DNA of 64,000 nucleotides from Halogeometricum limi (GTDB lineage: Archaea > Halobacteriota > Halobacteria > Halobacteriales > Haloferacaceae), in contig NZ_FOYS01000001.1 in assembly GCF_900115785.1 (NCBI RefSeq), positions 124,001-188,000 on the forward strand, written 5' to 3'. The notes beneath the pieces were generated by a model that did no database searches, was not told the origin of the DNA, and saw only the letters and a program-made list of their open reading frames with translations. This document shows positions 43,434 through 50,491 of this stretch, in pieces. The translations under genes and the position numbers were made by a program. Within the stretch, counting starts at the first letter, position 1; every line of letters begins with the position of its first letter.

Positions 43434-43441
43434 GATAAATT
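43434..43441 (-). promoter_or_regulatory. Promoter of argG-argH
   Basis: On the minus strand AATTTATC is centred about 28 bases before the argG ATG. The spacer around it (43425-43470) is AT-rich for this genome, with GTGTTAAGTTGCGAAATTAA just upstream, which may hold an activator or repressor site. Confidence 0.6.
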
Positions 43442-43750
43442 ACACGGTGTTAAGTTGCGAAATTAAAGGGTAGGGATGCCTATACGGGTGCTGAGCGCTT
43501 TCGAGTTTTCCGATAAACCGTCGAAGTGTAGTGTGTAGTAGGCCCTAGAGGGCCGGTCGTCGCGGTCGTCGCACGCCGTCGGGGCGCGCGGAGAAAGAAC
43601 CGTCCGTCTCGGACGCCGAGGCGTCGAGACGCGCGGCTCCCGGGGTGTCGCAGACGGCGACCGCTGGGAACCGCGTCATCACTGCTTCTGTGCGGGTACG
43701 TCGTATTAAGCGTTTTCGGGTCTGCAACGATTGCCGACCCGCTCGCCCCG
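43442..43750. other. Gene-free spacer with a palindrome
   Basis: Besides the AT-rich upstream part of the argG promoter (to about 43470), the only feature seen is the palindrome GGCCCTAGAGGGCC at 43541-43554. This could be a regulator site or an end of transcription for the small gene at 43751. No protein-like frame is present on either strand. Confidence 0.45.
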
Positions 43751-43867
43751 TCAGTCGGCCGCCTCCAGCGCCAACTCCAACACCGTCTCGGTGTCGAAGA
43801 GGGCCAGCACGATTCCGAGGACGAGCAGTGCGACGAGACCGAGGAGTGCGAGTTCCAGCAGTGTCAT
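43751..43867 (-). CDS. Small single-span membrane protein, 38 residues
   Basis: The product reads MTLLELALLGLVALLVLGIV, then LALFDTETVLELALEAAD. The first 24 residues form a clean hydrophobic helix, and the rest is an acidic tail, as in many haloarchaeal one-helix proteins. It lies 61 bases after the antiporter gene on the same strand and may be its accessory subunit. No TATA box is evident, which would fit co-transcription. The coding call rests on composition and context only. Confidence 0.6.
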   Translation of the reverse strand: MTLLELALLGLVALLVLGIVLALFDTETVLELALEAAD

Positions 43868-43928
43868 CGCACCCGACGTTCACGGAGCCACGAACAAGTG
43901 CGTAACGGCCGTCCCCGCGGCGACGGCG

Positions 43929-45131
43929 TCACCCGCCCGTCGATTCGGAGGCGTCCTCGTCGCGGAACACGAGTCGTTCGAGCGTCCCCGACTGCTCCAT
44001 CAACACCGTTCCGAGACTGCTCATGACGAGGACGTAGCCGACGGCGAACGCCGGGATGACCTCCTGCATCACCGTCGTCGCCCCGTTCGCCGCGAGGGCG
44101 GCGATGACCAAGGAGAACTCGCCGCGGGGGACCATCCCGACGCCGACGCGGAGCGACCGGCGCTTCGAGAGGTCGTAGACGCGGCCGCCGAGGTAGCCCG
44201 AGAGCATCTTCGCGGGCGTCGTCAGGGCGACGGCGAGGACGAGGGGGACGGCGGCGGCGGCGAGGAGCGTCGGGTCGGTGCCGACGCCGATCCAGAAGAA
44301 GAACACCGCGCCGAACACGTCGCGGAGGGGCGCGAGGAGACGCTCTATCTTCTCTCGGTGTCCGCTCGTCGCGAAGCCCATCCCGACGAAGAACGCCGCG
44401 ACGGCCTCGCTCACGCCGAGTGCGAGTGCGACGCCCGAGACGGGGACGACGACGGCCAGCGTCCGCAGGACGAACGCCTCCTGACCGGGGACGTCCAGTA
44501 TCCCGGCGAAGAAGCGCGACCCGTACTGGACGGCGAGGAGGAGGACGCCGAGGAAGCCGAACGCGATAGCCAGCGACTGCGCGAGGCTTCCGAGTCCGTC
44601 GCCGCCGAGGACGAGTGAGGTGACGACGGCGAGGTAGACGGCGATGAACAGGTCCTCGAACACGAGCGTCCCCAACACCGGTTCGGCCTCGGGGTTCGCG
44701 ATCCATCCGAGGTCGATGAGCGACTTCGTGATGATGGCGCTGGAGGAGATGTAGACGATGCCGCCCAGCAGGAGCGATTCGACGACCGACCACCCGAGGA
44801 GGAGGCCGATGGCGATACCGATGGGCAGGTTCACCGCGAGGTCGAAGAGACCCGACCGCGTGATTCGCGTGCGCGACGTCAGGAGGCGGTCCAGGCTGAA
44901 CTCCAAGCCGAGGAAGAACAGGAGGAGGACGATACCCACCTCCGCGAACAGCGTCACGACTTCGCCGTCGGCGACGTACGGCAGTCCGAGTCGACCCGCG
45001 ACGTACGGCCCCGCGAGGACGCCGCCGACGACGTACAGGGGGATGACCGACAGACCGAGACGGAGCGCGATGGCTCCGGTCAGGGCGAGGACGACGAACA
45101 GTTGACCGAGTTCGAGGAGTTCTCCGGCCAT
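43929..45131 (-). CDS. CPA2-type cation:proton antiporter (KhtU-like)
   Basis: This 400-residue transporter has about 12 hydrophobic segments and the Na+/H+ exchanger fold. Conserved parts are VGIVLLLFFLGLEFSLDRLL, LLLGGIVYISSSAIITKSLI, LGTLVFEDLFIAVYLAVVTS (Glu-Asp in the ion site) and VGVGMVPRGEFSLVIAALAA (Arg-Gly-Glu). It lacks a C-terminal TrkA-N domain; the regulatory part is a separate protein encoded just upstream. That split matches the KhtT-KhtU potassium efflux pair. ATG 45131 shares one base with the stop of the upstream gene (TGATG), so translation is coupled. Potassium or sodium export is likely; the ion is not proven. Confidence 0.9.
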   Translation of the reverse strand: MAGELLELGQLFVVLALTGAIALRLGLSVIPLYVVGGVLAGPYVAGRLGLPYVADGEVVTLFAEVGIVLLLFFLGLEFSLDRLLTSRTRITRSGLFDLAVNLPIGIAIGLLLGWSVVESLLLGGIVYISSSAIITKSLIDLGWIANPEAEPVLGTLVFEDLFIAVYLAVVTSLVLGGDGLGSLAQSLAIAFGFLGVLLLAVQYGSRFFAGILDVPGQEAFVLRTLAVVVPVSGVALALGVSEAVAAFFVGMGFATSGHREKIERLLAPLRDVFGAVFFFWIGVGTDPTLLAAAAVPLVLAVALTTPAKMLSGYLGGRVYDLSKRRSLRVGVGMVPRGEFSLVIAALAANGATTVMQEVIPAFAVGYVLVMSSLGTVLMEQSGTLERLVFRDEDASESTGG

Positions 45132-45616
45132 CAGTCGCCGCGTATCGTCGAGAGTGCGTCTCGGCACGCGTCGGACGACCCGACCACGACGAGCGTATCG
45201 CCCGCCTCGATGGTCGCGTTACCGCCCGGCGACGGGATGACCTCGTCGTCGCGTTCGATGGCGATGACGGACGCACCCGTGGCCTGCCGGAGGTCGGACT
45301 CGGCCAACGTCTTCCCGGCGACGGGCGAGTTCGCTCCGACTTCGACCCACTCCAGCATCGTGTTCTCGCCCAACAGCGTCTCTATCGAGTCCGTCTGGAC
45401 GGGTTGGAAGTACGCTCCTTCCAACAGCGTGCCGACCTGCCGTGCGAGTTTGTCGGAGAGTTCGAACAGTTTCTCGGAGTCGCTGTCGGCGTCCGCGCGA
45501 CGGAACACCTCGCGCTTGCCGCTGTTGTGCGTCACGATGACGAGGCGAGAGCCATCGCCGAGGTCGACCTCGTGCTTTTTGCCGACGCCCGGAAGGTCGC
45601 TCTCGTAGACAGTCAT
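45131..45616 (-). CDS. TrkA-C domain regulator of the antiporter (KhtT-like)
   Basis: This cytosolic protein of 161 residues has an N-terminal domain (YESDLPGVGKKHEVDLGDGS, RLVIVTHNSGKREVFRRADA) and a C-terminal RCK_C domain (LEWVEVGANSPVAGKTLAES, then ATGASVIAIERDDEVIPSPG and AGDTLVVVGSSDACRDALST). KhtT proteins have just this two-part form and gate KhtU by binding nucleotides or sensing pH. ATG 45616 is chosen because the conserved N-terminal starts there; a much longer frame upstream is the antisense of another gene. Its stop overlaps the antiporter start. Confidence 0.9.
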   Translation of the reverse strand: MTVYESDLPGVGKKHEVDLGDGSRLVIVTHNSGKREVFRRADADSDSEKLFELSDKLARQVGTLLEGAYFQPVQTDSIETLLGENTMLEWVEVGANSPVAGKTLAESDLRQATGASVIAIERDDEVIPSPGGNATIEAGDTLVVVGSSDACRDALSTIRGD

Positions 45617-45693
45617 ACACCCGCGTTGGTCGGCACCGGATAAAAACACTCGCCGGCGCCGGGTCGCTCGCTCGTCTTCTCTCTTGCGTCCGA

Positions 45694-46317
45694 CTACACG
45701 ACCGCCGCGGCACCCGTCACCCAGAGCACCGCCGCGATGCAGAGACACGCCGCCGGCGGAATCGAGGCGTTGTCGTCGACGACGTAGCCTCGGACGACGG
45801 GTTTCACGCCGTCTGCGACCGTCGCGCCGACCGCCCCCGCGACGGCCGCGCCGACGCCGACGGGACCGGCGACCGGCAAGAGAAACGGTACGCTGACGAG
45901 GAGGCAGACGAGGAACATCGCGCCGAGCGTCGTCATCCGCTTCGGTTCGCCCGCCTCGCGCGTCCGCCCGAGCAGTCCGCTCACGGGGTCGCCGACGGCG
46001 AGCATCAGCATCCCCGGCACGGCGACGTAGGGTTCGAAGACGAGGGCGACGGCGGTCATGCTGAAGATGTAGAGCGCGTACCCCGCGAGGTTGGTCTGTT
46101 CGTACGACCGGGTGAGTTCGTCGTAGATGGCCCAGTCGAGACCGACGCGGAGTCTGAGCAGTTCCAGTATCCCGACGAGAACGGAGAGACCGACCATCAC
46201 CACTCCCAACTGCGCCCACGTGAGGACGCCGAGGACGTAGCCGAGTGGGAGAAGCGCACCGCTCACGTGGACGAGTCGGCGTTTCACCTCGCTCTTCGAG
46301 GGTGTGGTGGAGGTCAC
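45694..46317 (-). CDS. Dolichol kinase/CTP-transferase-like membrane protein
   Basis: The 207-residue protein has about six hydrophobic segments. SEVKRRLVHVSGALLPLGYV opens with the RRxxH motif seen in the SEC59/VTE5 polyprenol and phytol kinase family. MLAVGDPVSGLLGRTREAG carries the GDxxAxxxG-like CTP-binding site, and DGVKPVVRGYVVDDNASIPP contains the DDN(L/A)xxP motif near the end. Such enzymes phosphorylate dolichol or other isoprenoid alcohols with CTP. In haloarchaea this may feed dolichol phosphate for protein glycosylation, or recycle archaeol precursors. The gene follows glyS by seven bases on the same strand, with no functional link. Confidence 0.82.
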   Translation of the reverse strand: MTSTTPSKSEVKRRLVHVSGALLPLGYVLGVLTWAQLGVVMVGLSVLVGILELLRLRVGLDWAIYDELTRSYEQTNLAGYALYIFSMTAVALVFEPYVAVPGMLMLAVGDPVSGLLGRTREAGEPKRMTTLGAMFLVCLLVSVPFLLPVAGPVGVGAAVAGAVGATVADGVKPVVRGYVVDDNASIPPAACLCIAAVLWVTGAAAVV

Positions 46318-46324
46318 CGTCCGG

Positions 46325-48112
46325 TCAGGCGTTCGTTACTTCCTCGTACTCGGCGGCGATGTCGGCGAACGTCCGGTCGTCGGCCCGGACCGACTCTAAC
46401 TCCGCGGCGAGGGCGTCGACGGGGACGCGGACCTGTCGGCCGGAGTCACGTTCGCGGATGGTGACCGTCGTCTCGCTGTCGCCCTCCAGACCGTCTCGGT
46501 CGACGGTGATACAGAACGGCGTGCCGACTTCGTCCTGTCTCCGGTAGCGACGGCCGATGCTGCCGGAGTCGTCGTAGAAGACCGAGAGGCCGGCCGTCCG
46601 CAGGTCGTCGACGATGTCTTCCGCGAGGTCGACGAGTTCGTCGACGTTGCTCACGAGGGGGAACACGCCCACGTCGCGCGGCGCGACGGCGGGGGCGAGC
46701 GACAGATACGTCCGTTCCTCGTCGTCCACCTCGTCCTCCTCGTACGCGTGCGCGAGGAGCGTGTACACCGTTCGGTCGACGCCGAACGAGGGTTCGACGA
46801 CGTGCGGCGTGACGTGTTCGCCGCTCTCGGTCTGTTCTTCGACGGCGAAGTTCGTCACGTCGGTGTCGACGGCGTAGGACTCGCCGTCCACCTCGACGGT
46901 CACCTCGTCGGCGTCGAAGGCGTCCGGGTCGCGTTCCGCGAGCGTCTCTAACGCCTGCTTCACGCCGCCCGCCGCGCCGCCGAACTCGGGGCCGAGGACG
47001 GACATGTCGGGGTCGACGACGGCGCGTTCGACCGTCTTCGGTTCGTCGTACTGCCGGAAGACGGTGAAGTCCTCGTCGGCGTGTTCGGCGTGCTTCGACA
47101 GGTCGTAGTCCGACCGGTAGGAGAAGCCCGCGATTTCTATCCAGTCGCCGTCGACTTCGCTCTCGGCGTCCCAGCAGTCCGAGGAGTAGTGCGCGAGTTC
47201 GCCGGGGAGGTGTTGGCGGAACCGGAAGCGGTCCACGTCGACGCCGATACGTTCGTACCACTCCTGGGCGACGCCGAGGAAGTAGCCGACCCACGCGTTG
47301 GCGACGATGCCGTCTTCGACGGCGGCCCCGATAGTCGTCTCCACGTAGTCGCCGTCGTCGGCCTGTTGTTCGTCTGCGGGGTAGAGAAGCACCTCGACGT
47401 CTTCTACGGACGAGAGGTCGGGTTCGTCGCGTTCGGGGTCGACGAACTGCTCTAACTCGGCCTGCGTGAACTCGCGCGTGCGGACGATGCTCTTCCGCGG
47501 CGAAATCTCGTTGCGGTAGGCGCGGCCCACCTGCGTCACGCCGAACGGCAGGCGGTTACGGGCGTACTCTTTGATGCGCGGGAACTCCACGAAGATGCCC
47601 TGCGCCGTCTCCGGGCGGAGGTAGCCCGCCGTCGAGGAACCGGGGCCGATGTTCGTCTCGAACATGAGATTGAAGTCCTCAACGGACTGGCCCGCGAGGT
47701 CAGCGCCGCAGTTCGGACAGACGAGGCCCAGGTCGGCGATTCGCTCGGCCGCTTCCTCGACGGACAGCGTCTCGGCGTCTTCGAGGTCGGAGTTGTCCTC
47801 GATGAGGTGGTCCGCGCGGTGGGACTCGCCGCACTCGGCGCACTCGACCAGCATGTCGTCGAAGCCGTCCAGGTGACCGGACGCCTCGAAGACGGGTTCG
47901 GGCATGATGGTCGGCGCGTCTATCTCCATGTTGCCCTCCTGGACGGCGAACCGGTCGCGCCACGCGTCTTCGACGTTCGACTTCAGCGCGGCACCCTGCG
48001 GACCGTAGGTGTAGAACCCGGCGACGCCGCCGTAGGCGTCGCTGGAACCGAAGTAGTAGCCGCGGCGTTTCGCGAGTTCGGTGAGGCGTTCGCCCTCGGT
48101 TCGTTCCGCCAT
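46325..48112 (-). CDS. glyS: Glycyl-tRNA synthetase, dimeric alpha2 type
   Basis: This class II enzyme of 595 residues charges tRNA-Gly in the cytoplasm. Motif 1 and the Gly site are in KRRGYYFGSSDAYGGVAGFY. An insert with two CxxC-like pairs (ECAECGESHRAD and VCPNCGADL) probably binds zinc. LRPETAQGIFVEFPRIKEYA and FGVTQVGRAYRNEISPRKSI carry motif 2. The C-terminal anticodon-binding domain (LAPAVAPRDVGVFPLVSNVD) is present. Length and layout are those of the archaeal-eukaryotic type. It lies two bases after the CBS gene, in one transcript. Confidence 0.96.
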   Translation of the reverse strand: MAERTEGERLTELAKRRGYYFGSSDAYGGVAGFYTYGPQGAALKSNVEDAWRDRFAVQEGNMEIDAPTIMPEPVFEASGHLDGFDDMLVECAECGESHRADHLIEDNSDLEDAETLSVEEAAERIADLGLVCPNCGADLAGQSVEDFNLMFETNIGPGSSTAGYLRPETAQGIFVEFPRIKEYARNRLPFGVTQVGRAYRNEISPRKSIVRTREFTQAELEQFVDPERDEPDLSSVEDVEVLLYPADEQQADDGDYVETTIGAAVEDGIVANAWVGYFLGVAQEWYERIGVDVDRFRFRQHLPGELAHYSSDCWDAESEVDGDWIEIAGFSYRSDYDLSKHAEHADEDFTVFRQYDEPKTVERAVVDPDMSVLGPEFGGAAGGVKQALETLAERDPDAFDADEVTVEVDGESYAVDTDVTNFAVEEQTESGEHVTPHVVEPSFGVDRTVYTLLAHAYEEDEVDDEERTYLSLAPAVAPRDVGVFPLVSNVDELVDLAEDIVDDLRTAGLSVFYDDSGSIGRRYRRQDEVGTPFCITVDRDGLEGDSETTVTIRERDSGRQVRVPVDALAAELESVRADDRTFADIAAEYEEVTNA

Positions 48113-48114
48113 CC

Positions 48115-48960
48115 CTACAACGCCTCCAGGAGGTCGATGTCGCGGACGATGCCGACCAGATTGTCACCGCTGACGAGCGGAATCTGCTCGATGTCTTCCG
48201 TTATCATCGCCTGTGCGGCCTCGACGGCGGACTTTCGCTTCGAGACGGTGACCACGTCGGTGCTCATGAACGTCGACACCGGTTCGGCCGGGAGTTCGAC
48301 GTTCCGCGTCGGGACGTAGCGGTTGCCGACGGTCTTGATTCCCTCCCACATCCACTCGTCGTCCTGGTCGGCGACGGAACCGCCGGTGTCGTCCTCGCCC
48401 TCGACGACGCGCGCCACGTCGATGATGTCGACTTCGGTGAGGATGCCCGCCATCTGGCCCTCCTCGTCGAGTGCGACGGCGTAGGGGACGTTCGCGTAGA
48501 AAATCTCGCGCTCGGCGACGGTCAACGGCGTCTCGACGTACGTGGTGTTCACGTCCTTCGAGGCGACGTCCGCCGCACCCGCGTCGAGTGCGACTTCGCC
48601 GCGGGCGATGGCGCGAACCACGTCGGTGACGGTGACGATGCCCTCCAGTTCGCCGTCGACGACGGGAACGCGACGAGTACCCTCTTCGACCATCATGCGG
48701 GCGACGTCCTCGACGGAGGTGTCGGCCGTCGTCGTCGGCACGTCGCGCATGAGGACGGCCAGTTGGTCTTCGTCGGGGTGTTCGATGAGGTCCTCTCGGC
48801 TGACGAGGCCGCGGTAGGCCTCCTCGCCGTCGGTCTCTTTCACGACCGGCACAGACGAGAAGCCGCGCTCTTGGAGATACTCCAGAACGTCGTCACGGGT
48901 GCCCGGGAGTTTCACGGTCACCACGTCCTCTCGCGGAGTCATCGCGTCGGCTACTTGCAT
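48115..48960 (-). CDS. Four-CBS-domain regulatory protein
   Basis: This protein of 281 residues consists of four consecutive CBS motifs, in two Bateman modules: 1 (ADAMTPREDVVTVKLPGTRD), 2 (MRDVPTTTADTSVEDVARMM), 3 (VASKDVNTTYVETPLTVAER) and 4 (STFMSTDVVTVSKRKSAVEA). Each ends in a hydrophobic-hydrophobic-D pattern, such as GIVTVTDVV and GILTEVDII, which binds adenine nucleotides or S-adenosylmethionine. An acidic linker (EGEDDTGGSVADQDD) lies between 3 and 4. No catalytic domain is attached, so it should be a free sensor. It is cotranscribed with glyS, two bases apart. Confidence 0.92.
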   Translation of the reverse strand: MQVADAMTPREDVVTVKLPGTRDDVLEYLQERGFSSVPVVKETDGEEAYRGLVSREDLIEHPDEDQLAVLMRDVPTTTADTSVEDVARMMVEEGTRRVPVVDGELEGIVTVTDVVRAIARGEVALDAGAADVASKDVNTTYVETPLTVAEREIFYANVPYAVALDEEGQMAGILTEVDIIDVARVVEGEDDTGGSVADQDDEWMWEGIKTVGNRYVPTRNVELPAEPVSTFMSTDVVTVSKRKSAVEAAQAMITEDIEQIPLVSGDNLVGIVRDIDLLEAL

Positions 48961-49047
48961 ACCCCGTCGTACTTCCCGCCGCCTCTTGTACTCTGCGAAG
49001 GTCTGCGACGCGTTCGCGTGGCGTCGAGGGAGTGAGACGCTCCGAGG

Positions 49048-49560
49048 TCAGACGGGCACGACGCCGAACACCGTCTCCAGCAGGTAGGAGACGAAGAGCG
49101 CCCACATCCCGCCGACGAAGACGCGCAGGCCCCACGACGACCGATACGCCGGGTCGGGAGCCAACGAGGCGGGCAGGAGCGTTCGGCGGGCGACGTCGCT
49201 TCGACGGCCCTCGCCTGCGTCTCCCGCCCGACGCCCGTCTGCGCCGCCCGCCGGACGCTCCTTCTCGTCGGACGCGCCGTCTCGTCCGCGTCTCCACGCG
49301 CGCTTCGGACGGAGCGAGAGGAGCGACCCGCCCATCGCGAGGAACCCGAAGACGAACAGGCCGCGCTTGAACCCGACGGGGCCGTTGCCGACGACGAGGC
49401 CGACGAGAGCCAGCAGAACGGACCCACAGAGGAGGACGACGACGCCCCACGTCGCGGCGTCGAGTGCGATTTTGAACAGTTGCGCGGGCGGGGGCATCTC
49501 GTCTGTGGGTCCCGAGTCGCCTCTCGGGCGGGAGTCGACGGTGTCCGAATCGAGGTCCAT
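49048..49560 (-). CDS. Three-span membrane protein of unknown function
   Basis: The 170-residue protein begins with an acidic N-terminus (MDLDSDTVDSRPRGDSGPTD) and has three hydrophobic segments: two adjacent (TWGVVVLLCGSVLLALVGLV and FKRGLFVFGFLAMGGSLLSL) and one near the end (VFVGGMWALFVSYLLETVFG). An Arg/Glu/Ala-rich cytoplasmic loop of about 50 residues lies between them (RPKRAWRRGRDGASDEKERP). It looks like the DUF7555-type haloarchaeal family. It sits 87 bases upstream of the CBS gene and could share its transcript. No function can be assigned. Confidence 0.68.
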   Translation of the reverse strand: MDLDSDTVDSRPRGDSGPTDEMPPPAQLFKIALDAATWGVVVLLCGSVLLALVGLVVGNGPVGFKRGLFVFGFLAMGGSLLSLRPKRAWRRGRDGASDEKERPAGGADGRRAGDAGEGRRSDVARRTLLPASLAPDPAYRSSWGLRVFVGGMWALFVSYLLETVFGVVPV

Positions 49561-49678
49561 TGGCGGTGAGTACGGCCGTTTCGTCGAGCGGACGGGTAGA
49601 ACTTCCCCTCGCGTTCGGCCCCGCCGACGAACTGACTCCCCGGTCAGATTCTGAGCATCGTCGTGGTCTTTCCGACGA

Positions 49679-49685
49679 GTTTATG
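49679..49685 (+). promoter_or_regulatory. TATA box of the 55-residue gene
   Basis: GTTTATG is centred 28 bases before ATG 49710. This supports a leaderless small gene. Confidence 0.6.
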
Positions 49686-49709
49686 TAGGGTTGTTACAGA
49701 GTATCAAAC

Positions 49710-49877
49710 ATGACGCCGAATGTGACGGCATCGTCCGACGCGTCGCGCGCCGAGGTCATGGCCTCGGTGGACTCCAGTCTCTCCCGCTCGGAGTTCATTA
49801 TCGCAGACATCTCCTGCGACAACGCGTGGCTTTCGATGCGAGAGGCGGAGGCGCCGTCACTTCGGGACTGGGCCTGA
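49710..49877 (+). CDS. Small haloarchaeal protein of 55 residues
   Basis: The product begins MTPNVTASSDASRAEVMASV and ends SLRDWA. Its core, SSLSRSEFIIADISCDNAWL followed by SMREAEAP, looks like a compact conserved module, with Cys and Trp side by side. It is probably the DUF7556-type small protein family. The well-placed TATA box and ATG support it. It is divergent from the membrane protein gene at 49560 and 191 bases before the PPC-domain gene. Function is unknown; the CDNAW motif could bind metal or a partner. Confidence 0.75.
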   Translation: MTPNVTASSDASRAEVMASVDSSLSRSEFIIADISCDNAWLSMREAEAPSLRDWA

Positions 49878-50068
49878 GCGCCCACGGGTCGGCGGGCGCG
49901 GCACGTCCGCCGACTCACTTCGACTCCGCGAATTCTCACGCGTGAGCGCCGAACGGCGGCGTTCGCGCCGGCAGACTCGTCCACTTCTCCCGAGCGACTG
50001 CGTCGTCTCGTCGCCTCGTCCGTCCCGAACACTGAACACTTTTGCCGTTCCCACGCAAGCACCTGTCT

Positions 50069-50488
50069 ATGAACTATCGGGCAGTCGAATCCAGTCGCGA
50101 GTTCCTCCTCCGACTGGACAACGGGGCGGACTGGCGCGAGGAGATAGAGGAGTTCGCCGAACTCGAGGACATCGAATCGGCGTGGTTCAACGCCATGGGC
50201 GCGGTGCAGGACGCCGAGGTGTGGTTCTACGATCAGACCGAGCAAGATTACCGCTCCGTGACGTTCGACGAACCGTTGGAAGTCGCCGCCTGCGTCGGCA
50301 ACGTCGCCCTCCTCGACGACGAACCGTTCGCGCACACGCACGCCGTCCTCTCCCGTCGAAGCGGCCAGTCGTTGGCGGGCCACCTCAACGCCGCCACCGT
50401 CTTCGCGGGCGAGGTGTACCTCCGCGCGTTCGACGAACCGCTCGAACGCGAACACGACGACGTGACCGACTTAGACCTCTGGTTGTAG
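50069..50488 (+). CDS. PPC-domain (DUF296) protein
   Basis: The 139-residue protein is a single PPC/DUF296 domain: SREFLLRLDNGADWREEIEE, then WFNAMGAVQDAEVWFYDQTE and the core FAHTHAVLSRRSGQSLAGHL. The His cluster (HTHAVLS and GHL) is the expected metal or ligand site. In plants the domain occurs in AT-hook proteins; in prokaryotes it stands alone, forms trimers and has no established function. ATG 50069 is preferred. The gene ends three bases before the PolD gene, so the pair is cotranscribed and possibly translationally coupled. This link with replication is conserved enough in haloarchaea to be worth noting, but is inference. Confidence 0.88.
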   Translation: MNYRAVESSREFLLRLDNGADWREEIEEFAELEDIESAWFNAMGAVQDAEVWFYDQTEQDYRSVTFDEPLEVAACVGNVALLDDEPFAHTHAVLSRRSGQSLAGHLNAATVFAGEVYLRAFDEPLEREHDDVTDLDLWL

Positions 50489-50491
50489 ACC

